This document shows, in pieces, positions 14,153-20,755 of a DNA stretch of 64,000 nucleotides (the stretch's first letter is position 1; each line of letters begins with the position of its first letter). The notes under the pieces are model-generated. The model saw only the letters and a list, made by a program, of their open reading frames with translations, did not search any database and was not told the DNA's origin. This DNA comes from Rothia sp035916755 (GTDB lineage: Bacteria > Actinomycetota > Actinomycetes > Actinomycetales > Micrococcaceae): positions 186,001 to 250,000 of the forward strand of contig NZ_JAYWIX010000003.1 in NCBI RefSeq assembly GCF_035916755.1. Direction: 5' to 3'. Made by a program: the position numbers and the translations under genes.

Positions 14153-15088
14153 GTGTCAAAGATGTACAACAATATCACCGAAGTTGTCGGCCGCACCCCC
14201 ATCGTCCGCCTCAACCGTCTGGACGCTGACCTGCCCGGCAACGTCGCAGTCAAGCTGGAATTCTACAACCCCGCCAACTCCGTCAAGGACCGTATCGGTG
14301 TAGCTATCATCGACGCCGCTGAGAAGTCTGGCGCCCTCAAGCCCGGTGGCACCATCGTCGAAGGTACCTCAGGCAACACCGGTATCGCCCTGGCCATGGT
14401 GGGTGCTGCCCGCGGCTACAAGGTCATTCTGACCATGCCCGAAACCATGAGCAACGAGCGTCGCGTCATGCTGCGCGCCTACGGTGCTGAGATTGTGCTG
14501 ACCCCCGGTTCTGAGGGCATGCGCGGTGCCGTTGAGAAGGCAAAGGAAATCGTCGCTTCCACCGAGAACGCTATTCTGGCCTCCCAGTTCTCCAACGAAG
14601 CTAACCCCGAGATTCACTACAACACCACCGGCCCCGAGGTCTGGGAAGCAACCGAGGGTAAGGTAGACATCTTCGTTGCTGGTATTGGCACCGGCGGCAC
14701 CATCTCCGGTACCGGCAAGTACCTCAAGGAGCAGAACCCTAATATCAAGGTTGTTGCGGTCGAGCCCAAGGACTCCCCCCTTCTGACCGAGGGCAAGGCT
14801 GGCCCCCACAAGATTCAGGGCCTGGGCGCTAACTTCGTACCCGATACCCTCAACCGCGACATCTACGATGCCGTCACCGACGTTGCTATCGACGACGCCG
14901 TTGCTACCGCCCGTAAGCTGGGCGCCGAAGAGGGCATCCTGGGCGGCATCTCCTCCGGTGCAGCCGTCTGGGCCGCCCTGGAAGAAGCTAAGAAGAGCGA
15001 GAACGCCGGCAAGCTGATTGTCGCTGTCGTTCCCGACTTCGGTGAGCGCTACATCTCCACCCTGCTCTACGAAGATATCCGCGGCTAA
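14153..15088 (+). CDS. cysK: Cysteine synthase A (O-acetylserine sulfhydrylase)
   Basis: 311 aa starting at GTG 14153 with GAAAGG upstream. A PLP-dependent fold II enzyme: PLP lysine K45 in NSVKDRIG, the substrate loop EGTSGNTG, the phosphate-binding loop GTGGTISGTG and 'GGISSGAAVWAA'. It makes cysteine from O-acetylserine and sulfide. It lies directly upstream of cysE, which supplies O-acetylserine, but a terminator-like hairpin and about 200 nt separate them, so they can be regulated separately. Confidence 0.96.
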   Translation: MSKMYNNITEVVGRTPIVRLNRLDADLPGNVAVKLEFYNPANSVKDRIGVAIIDAAEKSGALKPGGTIVEGTSGNTGIALAMVGAARGYKVILTMPETMSNERRVMLRAYGAEIVLTPGSEGMRGAVEKAKEIVASTENAILASQFSNEANPEIHYNTTGPEVWEATEGKVDIFVAGIGTGGTISGTGKYLKEQNPNIKVVAVEPKDSPLLTEGKAGPHKIQGLGANFVPDTLNRDIYDAVTDVAIDDAVATARKLGAEEGILGGISSGAAVWAALEEAKKSENAGKLIVAVVPDFGERYISTLLYEDIRG

Positions 15089-15113
15089 GCATTCAGCCCT
15101 GTGATAATCTCTG

Positions 15114-15142
15114 GCACCCCGCTGGTTGGCAGCGGGGTGCTT
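15114..15142 (+). terminator. Hairpin between cysK and cysE
   Basis: GCACCCCGCTG (15114-15124) pairs with CAGCGGGGTGC (15130-15140), followed only by TTGCGTCT, so termination may be partial. Confidence 0.6.
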
Positions 15143-15293
15143 GCGTCTCTACAGGCAGAAGCCTGCGCGGACGCCCGCCCTCAACTTGTCATAAATGTTT
15201 TGAGGTGAGACGGAATATCGTTCTAGCCATGACTGTTGTAGAGTTCAGCAAGAGCGCCAACCGCGCTCCCCTTCCTAGATCTTGAGGAGAAGC

Positions 15294-15878
15294 ATGAGTT
15301 TCCGAGCGCGCCTGCGTGAAGACTTAGACACCGTCAAAGCACATGATCCTGCCGCCCGCGGTGATACGGAAATCATGATTAACTACTCAGGTATGCACGC
15401 CATCTGGGCTCATAGGCTAGCCCATAAGCTCTGGCAGCGGGAGTCTACCCGAACACTGGCCCGTACCCTCAGCCAGTTTGCCCGCTTCATGACGGGGGTT
15501 GAGATTCACCCCGGTGCCACCATTGGCCGTCGCTTCTTTATCGACCATGGCATGGGCGTGGTGATCGGTGAAACCACCGAAATCGGTGACGATGTCATGA
15601 TTTACCACGGGGTGACTCTGGGCGGACGTTCCCTTGAGAAGGGTAAGCGCCACCCCACCATCGGTGACCGTGTGACCATCGGTGCCGGTGCCAAGGTTCT
15701 AGGCCCGGTGCTGATTGGAGCTGACTCAGCTATCGGCGGTAACTCGGTGGTCGTACACGACCACCCCGAGGACTCCATCATTACCGGCATTCCCGCCCGC
15801 TCGCGTCCGCGCACCCCCGAGAACAAAAAACCCCTGGTCGACGCCGTCGAGTATGTTGACCCCACCATGTGGATCTAA
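15294..15878 (+). CDS. cysE: Serine O-acetyltransferase
   Basis: 194 aa from ATG 15294, GAGGAG ten nt upstream. After a short helical N-terminal region the protein has left-handed beta-helix hexapeptide repeats (VEIHPGATIGRRFFIDHGMG, VVIGETTEIGDDVMIYHGVT, IGDRVTIGAGAKVLGPV). Catalytic His residues sit in 'IDHGMG' and 'IYHGVTLGG'. The short N terminus resembles the EpsC-type SATs of Gram-positives. Transfers acetyl from acetyl-CoA to serine, the first committed step of cysteine synthesis, supplying CysK next door. It ends at a strong terminator. Confidence 0.95.
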   Translation: MSFRARLREDLDTVKAHDPAARGDTEIMINYSGMHAIWAHRLAHKLWQRESTRTLARTLSQFARFMTGVEIHPGATIGRRFFIDHGMGVVIGETTEIGDDVMIYHGVTLGGRSLEKGKRHPTIGDRVTIGAGAKVLGPVLIGADSAIGGNSVVVHDHPEDSIITGIPARSRPRTPENKKPLVDAVEYVDPTMWI

Positions 15879-15884
15879 TAAAAG

Positions 15885-15914
15885 ATCCCAGCCATGCAGG
15901 CTGGGATTTTTTTA
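15885..15914 (+). terminator. Rho-independent terminator of cysE
   Basis: ATCCCAGCC (15885-15893), loop ATGCA, GGCTGGGAT (15899-15907), then seven T. Confidence 0.92.
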
Positions 15915-16769
15915 TTCTCCCCATTTTTGGGTGATTAAACTTCGAGATACGACGTTGTCGTGACGATACTTCTGGTATTTCTTATTCCAGGGGGTACGAG
16001 CGTGGAAAGCTAAGACTTCGGGGTCTTGAACAAATACGAGCTTTCCGCTGGCACGAGAGAAAAAATCTCTGTGTTCGTTAAGCCTAAGCTCGTCGTCCCA
16101 GCCCCCAATAGAACGAATTGACTCAGTGCGTGCTAAGAAGTCATTGGAGGTCATTAGCCGGAAAGGAAGCCCATGAACCAGCTGCCCGGGTTCGTATACG
16201 GGGTCAGCTGATTTAGCGTACAGGGTATCCGCTTTTGAACCGTAAATATGGGTACGGAAGGTGGGAACCTCAATCAGGGTGCAGGCGACTGCATCCACAT
16301 CAGGGTGGGCTTCTAAATAATCATAAGCTTTCTGCCAGTTGCTCGCACGAGTATGGACAGTATCGTCATCGGTAAATAGAACATACTTGGTGTTGACCTG
16401 CTCCAGGGCCGCATTTCGGCCTCGTGAGATACCCACGTTAAAGGGCAACTTTACGACCTCAACCGCAGGGTCTCTAGTTGACCAGTGCTTTTCAGAATCA
16501 TCAGCTACAACTACGCGCCCGGTAAACGTTGTCTGTCGAATGCCGGAAAGGCAACGGTTCATGGTTTTAGGGCGTAAGAAAGTCTTTACCGCAAAGGTCA
16601 CATTCTCGTTAAAATCCGAACTGATGGGAGTCTCTTTACGAAGAGCATAGCGGGCAGTAAGGCTGTAATATTTTACGATAGCCCCTACAACCAGGCCATA
16701 ACTAAATGTAGTGAGTTTATTCCCCTGGTCGCTGATGAGCGCTGTCTTTAACTTTGAACGTAACGACAT
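15912..16769 (-). CDS. Family 2 glycosyltransferase
   Basis: 285 aa, start at ATG 16767-16769 with AAAGGA upstream. After about 55 residues the GT-A domain begins (VTFAVKTFLRPKTMNRCLSG). Donor-site features are 'VVVADDS', 'NVGISRGRNAAL' and the DxD-type 'LFTDDDTVH' near residue 133; 'GGWDDELRLNEHRDFF' is the acceptor-side region seen in GT2 enzymes. No membrane helix is obvious apart from a weakly hydrophobic segment at 25-42. It probably glycosylates a cell-surface polymer. The DNA is visibly less GC-rich than its neighbours and has no glycan cluster around it, suggesting acquisition. Sugar and acceptor are unknown. Confidence 0.85.
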   Translation of the reverse strand: MSLRSKLKTALISDQGNKLTTFSYGLVVGAIVKYYSLTARYALRKETPISSDFNENVTFAVKTFLRPKTMNRCLSGIRQTTFTGRVVVADDSEKHWSTRDPAVEVVKLPFNVGISRGRNAALEQVNTKYVLFTDDDTVHTRASNWQKAYDYLEAHPDVDAVACTLIEVPTFRTHIYGSKADTLYAKSADPVYEPGQLVHGLPFRLMTSNDFLARTESIRSIGGWDDELRLNEHRDFFSRASGKLVFVQDPEVLAFHARTPWNKKYQKYRHDNVVSRSLITQKWGE

Positions 16770-16795
16770 TCAAATCCTTTTTCTCTTCCAGGTAG

Positions 16796-16840
16796 TAGAC
16801 TCTGCGCCCTGAGCTATGAAGCGTCAGGGCACAGAGTCTA
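16796..16840. terminator. Long hairpin between gnd and the glycosyltransferase
   Basis: TAGACTCTG-C-GCCCTGA (16796-16812) pairs with TCAGGGC-A-CAGAGTCTA (16824-16840), a 16-bp stem with one mismatch. No T run follows on the minus strand, so it may be a stabilising or attenuating structure rather than a simple terminator. Confidence 0.6.
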
Positions 16841-16865
16841 TTAATGGTAGGTATAGGTATAGAGC

Positions 16866-18344
16866 CTAGTGGGTGTGGGAGCCCTCAGCGTTGATTTCGC
16901 TGCGGTTGCCGCTCCACTCGGTATGCCACATGCCCTCGGAGTCGATACGACCATAGGTGTGGGCGCCGAAGAAGTCACGCTGACCCTGAATCAGGGCAGC
17001 GGGCAGGCGCTTGCGGCGCAGACCGTCGTAGTAGCTCAAAGAGGACGCAAAGACGGGGACGGGTACGCCCTCGGCGGTTGCCTTAGCAACCACACGACGC
17101 CAGGAGGGAACGAGTTCTTCCATGAGCTTTTTGAAGCCGGGGGCCAGCAGCATGTTGGCGGGGGTTTCGTCCTTGTAGGCGTTCATGATTTCGCCCAGCA
17201 GTTCTGCACGGATGATGCAGCCTGCGCGCCAAAGACCTGCAATAACGTCAAGCTTGAGGTCCCAGCCATACTCATCTCCGGCTTTAGCCAGCATATCGAG
17301 ACCCTGGGCGTAGGAAACCAGTTTGGAGGCAAACAGGGCCTTGCGGACGTCCTCAATAAACTCTTCGTCACCATTAGCAACGGCGGTGGTTGCGATCAGG
17401 CCTGCGGGTAGCTCTTCCTGGGCCTGCTTGCGAGCGTCAGCGTTGCTAGATGAGAGGGCACGGGCGAAAACTGACTCTGCGATACCGGATACGGGGGCAC
17501 CCAGGTCAAGGGCGGCCTGTACAGTCCAGCGACCGGTGCCCTTCTGGCCTGCCTCATCAACAATAACGTCGACTAGGGGCTTGCCGGTCTTGGCGTCAAC
17601 CTGGGCCAGAACCTCAGCGGTGATTTCGATGAGGTAGGAGTTGAGTTCGGTGGTGTTCCACTGCTTGAAGATTTCTGCCTGGGCAGTGGGTTCTAGACCT
17701 GCAACGGTGCGCAGCAGATCGTAGGCTTCACCGATTACCTGCATGTCAGCGTATTCGATGCCGTTGTGGACCATCTTGACGAAGTGACCAGCGCCATCGG
17801 TTGAAATCCAGGCGCAGCAGGGGTCGCCGTTGGGGGCCTTAGCAGAGATTTTTTCGAGCAGGGGGCCGAGGGATTCGTAGGACTTAGCGGAGCCGCCAGG
17901 CATGATGGAGGGGCCGTTGAGGGCGCCTTCTTCGCCACCGGAGACGCCGATACCGACGAAGTGCAGGCCCTTTTCGGCCAGGGCACGCTCGCGGCGGATG
18001 GTGTCGGGGAAGTGGGAGTTGCCGCCGTCGATGATGACGTCACCTTCATCGAGCAGGGGTTCAAGCTGCTCAATGACGGCGTCAACGGGGCCACCGGCCT
18101 TCACCATAATCAGGATGCGGCGGGGGGCTTCAAGAGAGTCAACCAGTTCCTGCAGGGTCTCGGTGCGGATGAAGTCGCCCTCATCGCCGTGGGCTTCGAG
18201 CAGGGCGTCGGTTTTTTCAACGGAACGGTTGTGCAGGGCTACGGTGTAGCCGTTACGGGCCAGGTTGCGGGCCAGGTTTGCACCCATGACGGCCAGGCCG
18301 GTTACACCAATTTGTGCCTTACGAGCAGTATTATTTTCAGTCAT
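16866..18344 (-). CDS. gnd: 6-phosphogluconate dehydrogenase, decarboxylating
   Basis: 492 aa. Rossmann motif GLAVMGANLARNLARNGY with 'NRSVEK', which fits NADP preference. Substrate motifs 'GIGVSGGEEGALNGPSIMPGG' and catalytic 'KMVHNGIEYADMQ' are intact, and the C-terminal 'QGQRDFFGAHTYGRID' supplies the substrate-contacting tail. The length matches the long, dimeric type. It performs the third step of the oxidative pentose phosphate pathway, yielding ribulose 5-phosphate, CO2 and NADPH. Transcribed alone; its promoter should lie in the 100 bp before 18345. Confidence 0.96.
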   Translation of the reverse strand: MTENNTARKAQIGVTGLAVMGANLARNLARNGYTVALHNRSVEKTDALLEAHGDEGDFIRTETLQELVDSLEAPRRILIMVKAGGPVDAVIEQLEPLLDEGDVIIDGGNSHFPDTIRRERALAEKGLHFVGIGVSGGEEGALNGPSIMPGGSAKSYESLGPLLEKISAKAPNGDPCCAWISTDGAGHFVKMVHNGIEYADMQVIGEAYDLLRTVAGLEPTAQAEIFKQWNTTELNSYLIEITAEVLAQVDAKTGKPLVDVIVDEAGQKGTGRWTVQAALDLGAPVSGIAESVFARALSSSNADARKQAQEELPAGLIATTAVANGDEEFIEDVRKALFASKLVSYAQGLDMLAKAGDEYGWDLKLDVIAGLWRAGCIIRAELLGEIMNAYKDETPANMLLAPGFKKLMEELVPSWRRVVAKATAEGVPVPVFASSLSYYDGLRRKRLPAALIQGQRDFFGAHTYGRIDSEGMWHTEWSGNRSEINAEGSHTH

Positions 18345-18448
18345 GCCTTAAGCCTACGCTGGTCTGCTCTATTTATGCTTCAAGGCCGGGTGAGATGAAG
18401 CAAACTCTCACATTCTGGGAGGCTTGCAGTGGTGTGCGCTGGTCTTTG

Positions 18449-18634
18449 TTAGGAGTCATAGGTGTCGGTGAAGAGCACCCACACAGCAGCGACACCGATG
18501 ACCAGGGCTACACAAGCGAAAATCGACCAGAGGGTCACCATGGCCCCCTGAGTGATAAAGAAGATTGATATGAGCAGCCAGATGACCGACAAAAAGACCG
18601 CGGTGAAGTTTCGTGGTTTAAAGTTTCTATTCAC
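18449..18634 (-). CDS. Small two-helix membrane protein
   Basis: About 61 aa from GTG 18632-18634 (an upstream in-frame TTG would add seven residues). Two hydrophobic segments are evident: FTAVFLSVIWLLISIFFI and WSIFACVALVIGVAAVWVLF, joined by a short loop, with a basic N terminus (NRNFKPRNF). It resembles the many small actinobacterial membrane proteins of unknown function. It stands alone between gnd and the Tat-exported protein; the ribosome site is weak, so the exact start is uncertain. Confidence 0.6.
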   Translation of the reverse strand: MNRNFKPRNFTAVFLSVIWLLISIFFITQGAMVTLWSIFACVALVIGVAAVWVLFTDTYDS

Positions 18635-18693
18635 TGTCGTTGGCCTATCTCTCAAGCGGGGAGGCAGAGCCCCAGTCTAGCATTTCTGAAACA

Positions 18694-18727
18694 AGCAAAA
18701 GGGGCAAGACCCAAAAGTCTCACCCCT
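18694..18727 (-). terminator. Terminator of the Tat-exported protein gene
   Basis: On the minus strand AGGGG-TG-AGAC and GTCT-TG-CCCCT form a stem with a 6-nt loop, followed by TTTTGCTTGTTT. Confidence 0.65.
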
Positions 18728-18762
18728 CTCACTTACCTGCTACGGACATGTGCCTGACTTGC

Positions 18763-19434
18763 TTATACTTTCGTTGCAGCCTGGACAGTAGTTGCGGTGA
18801 CCGAGCTTCCGTCAACGGTGTAGGTAGCTACATAACCGGTGTATAAACCTACGATCTCGTTTGCCAGCATGGCACCGTCAGGCGAGGTGAAGCGGCCTGA
18901 AATATTGGTTGCGATATCGGTGCCCAAAACGGCCTGGGAGGTGGTTTCAGACCCTACAGTAACGGTGGTTGCACCTGCGTTATAGGTTGCCGCATAGATC
19001 AGATAATCTGCAGAGGAGAGCACATTACCGTTGGTGAGAGCAACGGTGCCTTGAGCTGAAGAAGCCATCGGGTCCCAAACGGTCGCAGCAGGCCCATAAT
19101 TAATGTTGACTGAATCGATTTCGTAGGCAGCATTACGAGGAATCAGCACATAGTAGGTCAGGGCTGTGAGGACGGCGGTGGTATCGGTACCGCTGGTCTG
19201 GTAAAGACGGAAGCCGGTTGAGCCATCGGTCATGGGTGACTGGGCGGTCTGACCTGTGAAGTTCACCAGGTCAGTTGAGTCCACACTCTGGAAGCCAAAG
19301 GAGTCCGCTGACCCTTGAGCAATGACGCTCGTGGACGGAGTTGAAGACGCATAAGCAGGGATTGCAGCGGTTGCTAGGACGGCCGGGGCCGCCCAGGCGG
19401 TCCCTTGGAGCAGGGTACGACGTGAGGTAGTCAA
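18763..19434 (-). CDS. Tat-exported hypothetical protein
   Basis: 223 aa. The N terminus MTTSRRTLLQGTAWAAPAVL has the twin-arginine motif (SRRTLLQ) and a hydrophobic core, with likely cleavage after AYA near residue 29. The mature part is Ser/Thr/Ala rich, lacks cysteine, and looks beta-rich (FRLYQTSGTDTTAVLTALTY, YEIDSVNINYG). No sortase motif or C-terminal membrane helix is seen, so it should be released or loosely wall-bound. Many Micrococcaceae have small Tat substrates with this leader, but I do not recognise a functional family. Confidence 0.7.
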   Translation of the reverse strand: MTTSRRTLLQGTAWAAPAVLATAAIPAYASSTPSTSVIAQGSADSFGFQSVDSTDLVNFTGQTAQSPMTDGSTGFRLYQTSGTDTTAVLTALTYYVLIPRNAAYEIDSVNINYGPAATVWDPMASSAQGTVALTNGNVLSSADYLIYAATYNAGATTVTVGSETTSQAVLGTDIATNISGRFTSPDGAMLANEIVGLYTGYVATYTVDGSSVTATTVQAATKV

Positions 19435-19591
19435 GATAGGTTTCCCCTCTAAAAGTATGTGCGTGAGTCAAACTGAAGTTTTTAGTTTACCTATGAGTGC
19501 TTCCTGCGAGCACTACATTTACCCTTGTTAGACGCCCACACATAGGCCCACAACCCTCCCCAACCTGACCACAAAAGTGGTGGAATACAAA

Positions 19592-19617
19592 AAGCCCCAC
19601 ACCGAAGTGTGGGGCTT
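19592..19617. terminator. Terminator of tRNA-Val
   Basis: AAGCCCCACAC (19592-19602) pairs with GTGTGGGGCTT (19607-19617) around CGAA, with T runs on the minus side. Confidence 0.8.
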
Positions 19618-19622
19618 ATTTG

Positions 19623-19695
19623 TGGGTCCTACCGGGATCGAACCGATGACATCCACGGTGTAAACGTGGCGCTCTACCAGCTGAGCTAAAGACCC
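19623..19695 (-). tRNA. tRNA-Val (anticodon TAC)
   Basis: The reverse complement starts GGGTCTTTAGCTCAGCTGG and ends GGACCC with discriminator A. The anticodon arm CCACG-TTTACAC-CGTGG gives TAC and the T-loop is TTCGATC. A standalone tRNA; the 220 bp to its right are AT-rich and hold its promoter region, nothing else recognised. Confidence 0.95.
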
Positions 19696-19920
19696 TTGTC
19701 TCTTCCGCGTTATCTCTCGCGGCGACATGTAATACTCTACGCAGGTCAAAACAGTCGCGCAAATCGAAAGCCCCCTTTGAAGCACAAAAAGGGCTCATTT
19801 TCTGACTATTTCAAGCAGACAAACACCAGAAAATACCTTTTTGACATGGGGTTATATTTTTCTCAAAAAAATTATTAACTTTTTTCTGCACCACCTTCTT
19901 TCGGGCTAGAACCTACCAAA

Positions 19921-19954
19921 AAGGGCCCCCTGTCTAACCAGACAGAAGACCCTT
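19921..19954 (-). terminator. Terminator of the DUF3052 gene
   Basis: On the minus strand an AAGGG...CCCTT outer stem and a GTCT/AGAC inner stem are followed by TTTTT. Confidence 0.7.
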
Positions 19955-19958
19955 ACGC

Positions 19959-20375
19959 CTATTTCCCCTGCTTCATCACTAGGCGGAAAGCAGCCCAGTC
20001 TTGAGCGAGAGACTCAGATGTAGTCACATGCAGACCCGCCAGCGGGGCAGCTTCTTGAATCTCCACCGGTGGGATATGCCCTTCACGACCATTTTTTGGA
20101 GTCAGAAGCCATACAACTCCCCCATCATCGAGAGTTGCTAGTACATCCATGAGTCCGTCAACCAGATCGCCGTCCTCAGCACGCCACCACAGCAAGATGC
20201 CGTCGACAACTTCCTGATCGTCTTCATCTAGTAGCTCCGTACCCAGAAAATCCTCTAGGGCATCGCGCAGGTCGAAGTCGACGTCCTCATCGTAGCCAAA
20301 CTCCTGCATCAGGCTGCCAGCGGGCAGGCCCAGCTTCTGACCAACAGTCTCTTTAGTAGCACCGGTGGCGCTCAC
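19959..20375 (-). CDS. DUF3052-family protein
   Basis: 138 aa from GTG 20373-20375, with TTGGAGG eight nt upstream; the longer frame to 20513 has no support. VGQKLGLPAGSLMQEFGYDE, the very acidic 'DEDVDFDLRDALEDFLGTEL', 'LLWWRAEDGDLVDGLMD' and 'VVWLLTPKNGREGHIPPVEI' match what is known of DUF3052 proteins of Actinobacteria. Function is not established. Its place divergent from aceE is conserved in related genomes as far as I recall, hinting at a link to central metabolism or fatty acid supply. Confidence 0.82.
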   Translation of the reverse strand: MSATGATKETVGQKLGLPAGSLMQEFGYDEDVDFDLRDALEDFLGTELLDEDDQEVVDGILLWWRAEDGDLVDGLMDVLATLDDGGVVWLLTPKNGREGHIPPVEIQEAAPLAGLHVTTSESLAQDWAAFRLVMKQGK

Positions 20376-20628
20376 GTATGTCCTCCAAAGAATCATAAGA
20401 AAGTGACGGGCTGCCATACCGCAGACCCTGCACACCCGTGTCCGCCCTCTTTGCTGAGCGAACTCAGGCATGCTCATAGTTCCTACTGAACACGCTTCAA
20501 GGCCCCAAATCAACAGAACACGACCAAAACAGGTCAGCTAATTTCACCCTCAGAAGAAGAAGGGGCAAGTGACGGCTAATTCACACCCCCAAACCCTTGA
20601 AACCACAACCTTAAAACCGGCAATTTGT

Positions 20629-20651
20629 GACAACATAGAAGAGAAGTTGTC
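20629..20651. promoter_or_regulatory. Inverted repeat upstream of aceE
   Basis: GACAAC (20629-20634) and GTTGTC (20646-20651) form a spaced inverted repeat about 105 bp before the aceE start; possible operator, weak evidence. Confidence 0.25.
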
Positions 20652-20755
20652 TTAGCGCCTGGCCACCGGCAGCGCGAGACATACACCCAAGGCTCACCGG
20701 GCGCATACGCTGCCACAGGTGAACATATACCCCTACAACAAAGAGAGGTTGACTA

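Noticed and set aside
20376..20513. N-terminal extension of the DUF3052 gene
   Set aside because: The family sequence begins at the GTG at 20373-20375, which has a strong TTGGAGG site; the upstream part is unlike the family.
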